Origin: Candidatus Omnitrophota bacterium
Lineage (GTDB): Bacteria > Omnitrophota > Gorgyraeia > Gygaellales > Profunditerraquicolaceae
Direction of reading: 5' to 3'
Length of the DNA: 10,746 nt
Assembly: GCA_017995695.1 (NCBI GenBank)
Contig: JAGOIJ010000047.1
Coordinates: 1 to 10,746, forward strand
The position numbers and the translations under genes are program-made. Positions 5,439 through 10,746 of the stretch are shown in pieces. A model generated the notes under the pieces. The model was not told the DNA's origin, made no database searches, and was given only the letters and a program-made list of their open reading frames with translations. Each line of letters starts with the position of its first letter. The first letter of the stretch is position 1.

Positions 5439-6914
5439 TTATTGTAAGATAAACTGGGGATTTTTCTTGAGAGGATTATTTTTTATTTCCTGGATAATGC
5501 GTTCGGGAAGACCTGGTTTTTTTAAGGCATAATACATATAATTTTTATATCCTTCAACCCCTGGCTGATCAAACGTATTCAGATTAAGCAATTCGCCCTC
5601 AAAGGCAGTAGCAACTTCAAAGAAAAAAAGCAACCCACCCCAGGAAAAAGGATTGACCTCGGAAAGTGTAATCGTACAGCTGGGCCTTGATTCGCGTGTG
5701 AGCGCCCACTCAGTTGCTTCCTGGGCAAGCTGCATAAGTTCAGAGAATTTTTTCCCTGACAAAATATCATTTTTAGCGTTAATCGTAATATCCGTCTTAA
5801 ATTTTGTGACTTTAATAAAGGTAATAACCTTATTATGCTCGCCTTCGATATTGTTCTGCTGTATGGAATGCAAATCATTTGTGCCACGACTGGCAATAGG
5901 CGTACGCCCAAGATTAACGCTTACCTGCATGTCACTCACCCATTGCTCAAGTCCTTCAGCACTCGATTGTATCAAACGGGCATATTTTTTGCCTAAACTT
6001 TCCGCTAATAATTGCACATACCAATCCGCGGTTGATTTAAGCGTCTCGGAGAACGGCATCAACACAGCTATAGATTTATCTTTCTTTCGATATAGGATGG
6101 TATGCAGAACAGCGTAAAGATACGCGGGATTCTTCATAAGGTTAGGTTCGCTCAATCGCTTAGCCATGGCTTGCGCCCCTTGCAAAACTTCAAGGATCGG
6201 CACACCAACGATTGCCAAATGCAGGAGTCCCATATTAAGCTCAGAGAATCTTCCTCCGACGCCCGGCAATAAAGGAAGACTTTGGAAACTCAAAGGGTCT
6301 TTTTCTTGAGCGGCTGTCACTTTCTTGCGCAAACTGCCTGAAGTAGGATCAGTAATCGCAATAATCTGCCTGCCATACCTTGGGCCAACCGCTTTCTTAA
6401 GCCATGACTCAACTACCATAAAAGCAGCTTTTGTTTCTGTGGTCTCGCCAGACTTAGAAATAACTACAACGAAGGTCTTTTTGGGGTTAAGATTTTTCAA
6501 AAGCGCGTTGAGTGTATCAGGGTCAAGATTGTTTCCTTCAAAATAAAATCGTGGTTTTGACTTCCTCAACGCAGCAAACTCATTGAAATAGGGCGGACAG
6601 AGCGCATCCTGCGCAGCTTTAATACCCAGATACGAACCACCGATGCCCAATGAAATAACATTTTCATACTTGCGAGCGATTTGTTTTCCCAAAGCCTGGA
6701 TCTTGCCAACCGTAACCTTGTCCTGATTAGGCAACAATGCCCATTCCATACCAAGATTCACTCTCGTTTTTTTATCTTTGAGCACCGCGCTCAAATGCTG
6801 GTGCGCTTTTTCTGCAGCCTCAACCCATGCGCTTACCTCACGCTCATCAACGCCATGGTCATTGCCAATGTTAATACTCAACATATTATTAAAATCAAAC
6901 GAAATACTCGCCAT
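5439..6914 (-). CDS. pgi: Glucose-6-phosphate isomerase
   Basis: Pgi interconverts glucose-6-phosphate and fructose-6-phosphate in glycolysis and gluconeogenesis. The 491-residue protein has the two SIS-type halves. ISLGIGGSYLG is at 87-97, the phosphate-binding SKSGETTE at 153-160, GVGGRFSELNMG at 218-229 (first PGI signature type) and FDQPGVEGYKN at 448-458. The likely catalytic residues are E305 in LLAESLGKK, H349 in GTNDLHSIQQ and K457. The length is shorter than the ~550 residues of proteobacterial Pgi and fits the compact bacterial type. The ATG at 6914 has GAGAGG upstream. The gene lies 56 bases after the cupin gene and just before dusB. Together with the phosphorylase at 8126-9850 it fits storage-glucan use. 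No defects seen. Confidence 0.97.
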   Translation of the reverse strand: MASISFDFNNMLSINIGNDHGVDEREVSAWVEAAEKAHQHLSAVLKDKKTRVNLGMEWALLPNQDKVTVGKIQALGKQIARKYENVISLGIGGSYLGIKAAQDALCPPYFNEFAALRKSKPRFYFEGNNLDPDTLNALLKNLNPKKTFVVVISKSGETTETKAAFMVVESWLKKAVGPRYGRQIIAITDPTSGSLRKKVTAAQEKDPLSFQSLPLLPGVGGRFSELNMGLLHLAIVGVPILEVLQGAQAMAKRLSEPNLMKNPAYLYAVLHTILYRKKDKSIAVLMPFSETLKSTADWYVQLLAESLGKKYARLIQSSAEGLEQWVSDMQVSVNLGRTPIASRGTNDLHSIQQNNIEGEHNKVITFIKVTKFKTDITINAKNDILSGKKFSELMQLAQEATEWALTRESRPSCTITLSEVNPFSWGGLLFFFEVATAFEGELLNLNTFDQPGVEGYKNYMYYALKKPGLPERIIQEIKNNPLKKNPQFILQ

Positions 6915-6970
6915 GCCTACCTCTCGCTCGTATCAAAATGCCGCTTAAGAATATTGTCTATCACATTATG

Positions 6971-7240
6971 TTACTTGCAAAAATAATGTTTTTTTACTGG
7001 CTGCTTAATATTCCAGGTGCACGATAATCCTTTGGGAAAAATCACAAAATCACCTTCGCCAAAATGCACTGTTGTGCCGTCGTTTGTCTCGACAGTAACA
7101 TCTCCCTTGAGTATATAACATTCCTCAATGCAATCATACGACCAAGGGAATTGTGAAACTTCTTTCTCCCACACAGGCCAATCAAAGACGCCCATTCGCG
7201 CAAGCTCTGCCTCTTCCAGTTTTTCAACTACAATATCCAT
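6971..7240 (-). CDS. Small cupin-domain protein (Cupin_3/DUF861-like)
   Basis: An 89-residue single cupin. The first half-motif is WSYDCIEECYILKGDVTVET (33-52), with E39, E40 and Y42, and the second is FGEGDFVIFPKGLSCTWNI (60-78). The ending PVKKHY is also typical of the Cupin_3 (DUF861) family, which includes (S)-ureidoglycine aminohydrolase-like and EutQ-like domains. Stand-alone short members are common and mostly uncharacterised; I do not assign a substrate. The classical metal-binding HxH pair is absent and EEC stands in its place, as in other Cupin_3 proteins. The ATG at 7240 has AAAGGGGG three bases upstream. A palindrome and a direct repeat lie about 60-90 bases upstream and may be regulatory. 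Confidence 0.85.
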   Translation of the reverse strand: MDIVVEKLEEAELARMGVFDWPVWEKEVSQFPWSYDCIEECYILKGDVTVETNDGTTVHFGEGDFVIFPKGLSCTWNIKQPVKKHYFCK

Positions 7241-7300
7241 AATCCCCCTTTCGAAGACCCGCCTAAAACCATCTGGTGCTAAGGTGACTTGATATAACGA

Positions 7301-7328
7301 TGTGACATCACAACAATGTTAACAATGT
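7301..7328. promoter_or_regulatory. Inverted repeat plus tandem direct repeat upstream of the cupin gene
   Basis: TGTGA-CA-TCACA (7301-7312) is an inverted repeat of 5-base arms with a 2-base spacer. Right beside it the octamer AACAATGT occurs twice (7312-7319 and 7321-7328), one base apart. The cluster is in the 117-base gap between the lipoprotein gene and the cupin gene, in an operator-like position. A TTATAT sequence just downstream on the minus strand (near 7298-7293) could be part of a -10 box, but a matching -35 box is not clear. Confidence 0.35.
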
Positions 7329-7357
7329 CTCATACATATTACCGAACACAAAAACGT

Positions 7358-7804
7358 TTACACGCCCTGCATAGCGTTAATAACCTTCTGACTTACCCCT
7401 TGCTGAGTTAAGTACGTGACATCCTCTGTGGTCAAGGTAAAGCGCGAGCCGGATAAACGAATCCTATCAACAATAACATCTTCATGCACGCCCTGTTTGG
7501 CCAAATCAACGACCTGCTGCATAGTCATTTGATTGGCGCTTGGCGCAGAACCAGTTGCTTGCGTCCCGGCATTTGGTTTCTCAATCTGGGACCCCACAAT
7601 CGCACCTGTAAGCGCCCCGGCAGCTGCTCCGATACCCGCGCCTGCCCCACCATGGCCGCTCTGATGACCAATAATGCCTCCACCGGCTGCCCCCAACAAA
7701 CCACCAATCACCGCGCCTTCTGCCACGCGCGTTTGATTTGTTTGACAACCACACATTGATACTACCATTGCGCAACCGACACACAACATAATCACTCTCT
7801 TCAT
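7358..7804 (-). CDS. Glycine-zipper lipoprotein
   Basis: A 148-residue secreted protein. Residues 1-19 form a short basic-hydrophobic signal; MCGC ends at C20, the likely lipidated cysteine (C18 is the alternative). Residues 27-72 are a glycine-zipper region (GAVIGGLLGAAGGGIIG and GAGAGIGAAAGALTGAIVG), two hydrophobic Gly-xxx-Gly hairpin helices seen in outer-membrane-associated proteins. After a Pro/Ser/Thr linker (77-92), residues 93-148 carry two helical segments, VVDLAKQGVHEDVIVDRI and DVTYLTQQGVSQKVINAM, a repeat known from other glycine-zipper proteins. The ATG at 7804 has a strong GGAGGAGAGGAG stretch upstream. It probably inserts in or bridges the envelope; no specific function can be given. 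Confidence 0.82.
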   Translation of the reverse strand: MKRVIMLCVGCAMVVSMCGCQTNQTRVAEGAVIGGLLGAAGGGIIGHQSGHGGAGAGIGAAAGALTGAIVGSQIEKPNAGTQATGSAPSANQMTMQQVVDLAKQGVHEDVIVDRIRLSGSRFTLTTEDVTYLTQQGVSQKVINAMQGV

Positions 7805-7842
7805 GATTTTCTCCTCTCCTCCCGCAATACCATGCGTTTAAT

Positions 7843-8085
7843 TCAATTATATGCTAAGAGCAGTTTATAATAATTAAAAATTACCTCAAGCGACTTCGCA
7901 AATACTACCCCCAGTAATAAAGTAGCCACAACAACAATAACACTAATCACAATCTTCGCCTTGGGCGAGAATGAAGGATTGCCCCATACCAACGGCAGCA
8001 TACAGGGCCCAACACACAGAAAACTAACAATTAATGAGACGCGCTTAAAATACCACTTTTGGGGTTGATTCTGCTTCTCTAGCAT
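7843..8085 (-). CDS. Small two-helix inner-membrane protein
   Basis: An 80-residue protein with two predicted membrane helices, about residues 15-35 and 43-64, separated by a short polar turn NPSFSPKAK. The start KWYFKRVSLIVSFLCVGPCMLPLVW resembles, from memory, C-terminal halves of zinc-ribbon membrane proteins common in deltaproteobacterial and candidate-phylum genomes; here no zinc ribbon precedes it. The ATG at 8085 has AAGG close upstream. It lies 40 bases after the phosphorylase and 38 before the lipoprotein gene, so cotranscription is plausible. No function is known to me. Confidence 0.7.
   Translation of the reverse strand: MLEKQNQPQKWYFKRVSLIVSFLCVGPCMLPLVWGNPSFSPKAKIVISVIVVVATLLLGVVFAKSLEVIFNYYKLLLAYN
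7846..7851 (-). promoter_or_regulatory. Consensus -10 box before the lipoprotein gene
   Basis: A perfect TATAAT reads on the minus strand at 7851-7846, across the final codons of the upstream membrane-protein gene. Initiation would fall near 7839, giving a leader of about 35 bases that contains the strong ribosome-binding site. No good -35 box lies 17 bases upstream, so this is a tentative internal promoter. Confidence 0.35.
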
Positions 8086-8125
8086 AACCTTGCCCTAATC
8101 CAATCCAGAAAAAACACAAGGAACA

Positions 8126-9850
8126 TTATAAGTACGCCCGTAAAACATACTGCTGCACCATGCGCTGCGTATTAAAAAAAGAAGCGTTCATGGCTATGGC
8201 ATGGCGCATTACATCAATCCACTGTTGCCGACCATTGTAAAAGGTAGGCAAAATTATTTCTTCAAGTTTACGATACAATGATTCAGCCTCCTGGGCATCT
8301 GATTCAGCAATATGCCCTGCCGAACCTATTGACCAACCGGTTACGCCTTCAATACAGCCTTCTATCCACCATCCATCAAGGATGCTTAACGACGGGACTC
8401 CGTTGTGCGCCGCCTTCATTCCTGAAGTGCCGGAAGCCTCTTGAGGCCTACGCGGTGTATTAAGCCATATATCTACTCCGGGGATAATAACCTTTGCTAA
8501 GTCAAAATCGTAATTTTCCAGATAAATAACCTTGATACAATCTTTCAACTCGCCAGCAAGAGTAATAATCTTTTTAATCAATTCTTTACCAGGCCAATCT
8601 CGAGGGTGCGCCTTGCCAGCAAACACAAATTGCATCTGCCCAATACGTTGAGCAATAGAGCACAATCGATGAAAATCATTAAATACTAAATCCGCCCTTT
8701 TGTAGGCTGTTGTGCGGCGGGCAAATCCGATGGTAAAAACTTCGGGATCCAACCCCGCCTTCAGGGTGTTATTGACATAATCAACCAACGCTCTCTTTGC
8801 TGCCATATGCGCCTGCCATATCTGATCTCGCGGGATGCTTAAGGCATAGCGCAGCGAAAAAGAATCCGCCACCCACCCTGGTATATAGGTATCATATAAA
8901 TCCTTGAAACTGGGACACACCCACGTAGCAGAGTGCACGCCATTGGTAATCGAATCAATATGGTAGCCTGGAAACATCTCTTTTGAAACCTTACCGTGCT
9001 GCTTGGCAACTCCATTAACATAATCGCTAAGGTTAAGGGCAAGATGTGTCATGTTCAACTTACCCTCGCCTCCCAAACTCTTTAATAAATCCAGGGGGAC
9101 ATACTCGCCAAGCATCTGCTGCGCCAATTCATAAGAAAATTGGTCATGCCCCGCAGGAACCGGGGTATGCGTAGTAAAAAGGCACATCTTGCGCACGCCT
9201 TCGATATCCCAATGCTCATCATCAAACTTAGTTTGCTTTAATAATTCAAGCGCAAGCAGGCTTGCATGCCCCTCGTTCATATGATATTTTATAATATTTT
9301 CATATTCAAGTTTTGATAACATTCTTACGCCGCCGATACCCAACACTATCTCTTGTGCGAGGCGATATCGCTCATCCCCGCCGTACAAGTAATGCGTAAG
9401 CGTCCGGTCTGAAGGAGCGTTTTCTTCAAGATCAGTATCAAGAAACAGCACCGGCACAAAATAGTCTGAAGCCCCTTGCAATTTATACATCCACGCCTGT
9501 ATATACACAACTCGCTGCTCAATTTCTACACTTACTTTTTCAGGAAGCAGCTCAAGAAATTCCTGCGGATTCCATTCATGGGGCATTTCAGACTGCTGAC
9601 CTTGCGCATCAATACGCTGCGCAAAATATCCTTTTTTATACAGCAAGGTCACGGCAACTACCGGCACATTCAAATCAGCACAGGAACGAATAGTATCCCC
9701 AGCCAAAACGCCCAACCCGCCGCTATACGTAGGGATACGGGAATTAATGCCTATCTCCATGGAAAAATAGGCGATCTTCCTGTCTTCTTTTCTTTTCTTC
9801 TTAACAATCGGCTGGCCATTGCCTTCTTGGTTATTGTTGACCTCTGGCAT
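8126..9850 (-). CDS. glgP: Alpha-glucan phosphorylase, short form (GT35)
   Basis: This enzyme cuts terminal alpha-1,4-glucose units from glycogen or maltodextrin with phosphate, giving glucose-1-phosphate. The 574-residue protein begins, after a charged 24-residue tail, with AYFSMEIGINSRIPTYSGGL (27-46), typical of the divergent bacterial phosphorylase group. HMNEGHASLLALELL is at 190-204, FTTHTPVPAGHD at 225-236, GFARRTTAYKR at 375-385, and EASGTSGMK at 471-479, where K479 is the expected pyridoxal-phosphate lysine. It lacks the N-terminal DUF3417 domain found in longer relatives of about 820-850 residues, and is also shorter than classical GlgP. The ATG at 9850 has AGAAAGG upstream. An extended -10 promoter precedes it. 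Glucan chain-length preference cannot be read from sequence. Confidence 0.93.
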   Translation of the reverse strand: MPEVNNNQEGNGQPIVKKKRKEDRKIAYFSMEIGINSRIPTYSGGLGVLAGDTIRSCADLNVPVVAVTLLYKKGYFAQRIDAQGQQSEMPHEWNPQEFLELLPEKVSVEIEQRVVYIQAWMYKLQGASDYFVPVLFLDTDLEENAPSDRTLTHYLYGGDERYRLAQEIVLGIGGVRMLSKLEYENIIKYHMNEGHASLLALELLKQTKFDDEHWDIEGVRKMCLFTTHTPVPAGHDQFSYELAQQMLGEYVPLDLLKSLGGEGKLNMTHLALNLSDYVNGVAKQHGKVSKEMFPGYHIDSITNGVHSATWVCPSFKDLYDTYIPGWVADSFSLRYALSIPRDQIWQAHMAAKRALVDYVNNTLKAGLDPEVFTIGFARRTTAYKRADLVFNDFHRLCSIAQRIGQMQFVFAGKAHPRDWPGKELIKKIITLAGELKDCIKVIYLENYDFDLAKVIIPGVDIWLNTPRRPQEASGTSGMKAAHNGVPSLSILDGWWIEGCIEGVTGWSIGSAGHIAESDAQEAESLYRKLEEIILPTFYNGRQQWIDVMRHAIAMNASFFNTQRMVQQYVLRAYL

Positions 9851-9899
9851 CGTTACACCTTTCTTATGCGCCCCTTAAAGAAAACGCTCATGAGCTATT

Positions 9900-9908
9900 A
9901 TTGTACCA
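9900..9908 (-). promoter_or_regulatory. Extended -10 promoter of glgP
   Basis: On the minus strand TGGTACAAT reads from 9908 to 9900: a 5/6 match to TATAAT with the TGn extension. The upstream side is very AT-rich, which could act as an UP element, while no clear -35 box is present. Initiation would be near 9893, leaving a leader of about 43 bases. It has the same TGGTAYAAT form as the promoter at 10730-10738. Confidence 0.5.
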
Positions 9909-9925
9909 TTCTTTATTAAAAAATT

Positions 9926-9961
9926 AAAATAAAAATCCCTGTGCCGGAACTCACCAGGGAT
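9926..9961 (-). terminator. Intrinsic terminator of the ykgJ-like operon
   Basis: Minus strand: ATCCCTG (9961-9955) pairs with CAGGGAT (9941-9935), extended by TG/CA pairs after a bulged G. The arm is followed by TTTTTATTTT. It lies 48 bases after the stop of the 114-residue gene and before the glgP promoter, so it separates the two transcription units. Confidence 0.8.
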
Positions 9962-10008
9962 CACCATGCAATCACGACTGCCGTTTGATACATTTTGATA
10001 ATAACCTG

Positions 10009-10353
10009 CTACGCCGCAGCTGGTTTCAAGACAGCCTTTACCAGCTTAAGCGTGACATGTAAAGAATCGCTCCAGGGCCACAGCATAGCAACAACAACTT
10101 CTTTTCCTTGCACTGCATAATAGAGGGTCTGCCCAACCATGATGCCCCCGCAGGCGTCGACAATCCTGCTGATTTCGATTGAAACAGCATCCGCAGTGAT
10201 ATTCTTTGCCTCGCCTAAGAAACCCTCAAGCTCAGTAACGGCGCGCCCGATTGTTTTTTTAACAAAAACAGCCTCAAAATGAGTGTCGTTGTCTACGCGA
10301 AGAGTTTCAAACCCTGCTTCTTTAATTTTTGCTTTTATGATATTAAAATCCAT
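10009..10353 (-). CDS. Hypothetical protein, 114 residues
   Basis: I do not recognise this protein. It is a soluble-looking 114-residue chain without a signal peptide. Residues 1-60 alternate short helices and strands (MDFNIIKAKIKEAGF, FEAVFVKKTIGRAVTELEGFL). Residues 62-105 are hydrophobic with strand-like character (GGIMVGQTLYYAVQGKEVVV, then LWPWSDSLHVTLKLVKAVL). The tail KPAAA is unstructured. A single cysteine, C68, precedes GG. The pattern suggests a small alpha/beta domain. The ATG at 10353 starts nine bases after the YkgJ-like gene, so the two are almost certainly cotranscribed and end at the shared terminator. Coding status is supported by this spacing and the terminator position. 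Confidence 0.7.
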   Translation of the reverse strand: MDFNIIKAKIKEAGFETLRVDNDTHFEAVFVKKTIGRAVTELEGFLGEAKNITADAVSIEISRIVDACGGIMVGQTLYYAVQGKEVVVAMLWPWSDSLHVTLKLVKAVLKPAAA

Positions 10354-10362
10354 GCCAATGTT

Positions 10363-10719
10363 TTATTTATTTCTTTTTTTTGATGGATGCATAACACACA
10401 GGTATTTAGCAATAGGGGAAATTTTCCCTTTTTCGTAGGGAAACTCTTTGCAATGTTCAGGTTTCAAGGCATAGCTGATTTTATGAATGGAACACAAGCC
10501 ATCGCTGGTAATAAAACTACAAGGCTCATCTTCTATACTTGTTCCAACGCGATACCCAGAAGGATAATCATCATCGCGCTCAAGATGAAAGAAATCTCCC
10601 CCCTTAATACCGAGAGCAAGGATTTTCTTTGCCTCATCCAGATCAACCCACACTCCTAAACGACAACAGGTATGTTGCGTTTTGCAAACATCACAATTAA
10701 TATGCCGATGTTTTTTCAT
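10363..10719 (-). CDS. YkgJ/CxxCC-family metal-binding protein
   Basis: A 118-residue cysteine-rich protein of the YkgJ (UPF0153, zinc/iron-chelating) family. Eight cysteines are arranged as C9-x2-C12-x5-C18-C19, then C67, C76, C90 and C108. CCRLGVWVDLDEA (18-30), PCSFITSDGLCSIHK (66-80) and KPEHCKEFPY (86-95) match the family pattern of a CC pair followed by R/L, C-x-F/L, C-x-I/Y and P-x-x-C-x-x-FP. These probably bind a metal or an iron-sulfur cluster. The physiological role is unknown. The ATG at 10719 has no Shine-Dalgarno; initiation from the promoter just upstream would give a leader of only a few bases, so translation may be nearly leaderless. No alternative start fits the conserved C9. 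Confidence 0.85.
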   Translation of the reverse strand: MKKHRHINCDVCKTQHTCCRLGVWVDLDEAKKILALGIKGGDFFHLERDDDYPSGYRVGTSIEDEPCSFITSDGLCSIHKISYALKPEHCKEFPYEKGKISPIAKYLCVMHPSKKRNK

Positions 10720-10724
10720 AGTGG

Positions 10725-10739
10725 ATGGTATTATACCAT
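10725..10739 (-). promoter_or_regulatory. Extended -10 promoter inside a perfect palindrome
   Basis: On the minus strand TGGTATAAT (10738-10730) is a perfect extended -10 box. It lies inside the 15-base inverted repeat ATGGTAT-A-ATACCAT (10739-10725). Initiation near 10723 would put the start of the mRNA about four bases from the ATG at 10719. A -35 box, if any, is beyond the window edge. The symmetry could be an operator for a dimeric repressor. Confidence 0.55.
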
Positions 10740-10746
10740 AACTAGT

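Noticed and set aside
5653..6117. 154-codon plus-strand frame opposite pgi
   Set aside because: It is antisense to a fully conserved Pgi reading frame, has no family resemblance and no start-site signals.
7301..7312. CRP binding site
   Set aside because: The TGTGA/TCACA arms match, but the spacer is 2 bases rather than 6, so a CRP dimer would not fit.
9476..9919. 147-codon plus-strand frame opposite glgP
   Set aside because: It overlaps conserved phosphorylase sequence in antisense and runs over the glgP promoter region; no domain is visible.

Overview
The window looks like bacterial chromosome of moderate GC content. All fourteen recognisable protein genes lie on the minus strand, so transcription runs from right to left. 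Single-copy housekeeping genes dominate. A glycine-zipper lipoprotein points to a cell with an outer membrane. The gene set and the style of the small accessory proteins recall uncultivated diderm lineages such as Omnitrophota or other PVC-like groups, but that assignment is an inference and the window has no taxonomic marker strong enough to settle it.

Layout from right to left, in transcription order. (1) A two-gene unit (10719-10009) encodes a cysteine-rich YkgJ/CxxCC-type metal-binding protein and an unrecognised 114-residue protein. It starts at an extended -10 promoter and ends at an intrinsic terminator near 9961-9926. (2) A short-form alpha-glucan phosphorylase (9850-8126) has its own extended -10 promoter. 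It is followed by a two-helix membrane protein, a glycine-zipper lipoprotein and a small cupin. (3) Glucose-6-phosphate isomerase and a tRNA-dihydrouridine synthase of the DusB type (6914-4465) follow. (4) A 192-base gap holds a plus-strand promoter-like sequence and a plus-strand terminator, which suggests a small RNA antiparallel to every gene here. (5) A tight information and lipid operon, recG-rsmD-coaD-yceD-rpmF-plsX, runs from 4272 off the left edge. It links DNA repair, 16S rRNA methylation, CoA synthesis, rRNA/ribosomal protein functions and the entry to phospholipid synthesis. This is a widespread bacterial gene order.

The most unusual feature is inside rsmD. A 180-base, 68% GC insert at 1605-1784 encodes residues 128-187 just after the catalytic DPPY motif. 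It is built from eight hairpins of two kinds: a 19-base 'small' module with a 5-base purine loop and a 26-base 'large' module with an 8-base yTCC-containing loop. Stem sequences differ between copies, but pairing is kept. Each module alone would break the reading frame; a small-plus-large pair is 45 bases. The four small and four large modules together restore frame exactly. This resembles a mobile double-hairpin or palindromic element that can live inside a coding gene. A second, smaller repeat-derived tract, four 7-base units, lies inside recG.

Metabolically, the phosphorylase releases glucose-1-phosphate from storage glucan and the isomerase interconverts glucose-6-phosphate and fructose-6-phosphate, so both fit glycogen use. 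No gap between genes exceeds 300 bases. I saw no tRNA, rRNA, CRISPR, transposase or phage gene.
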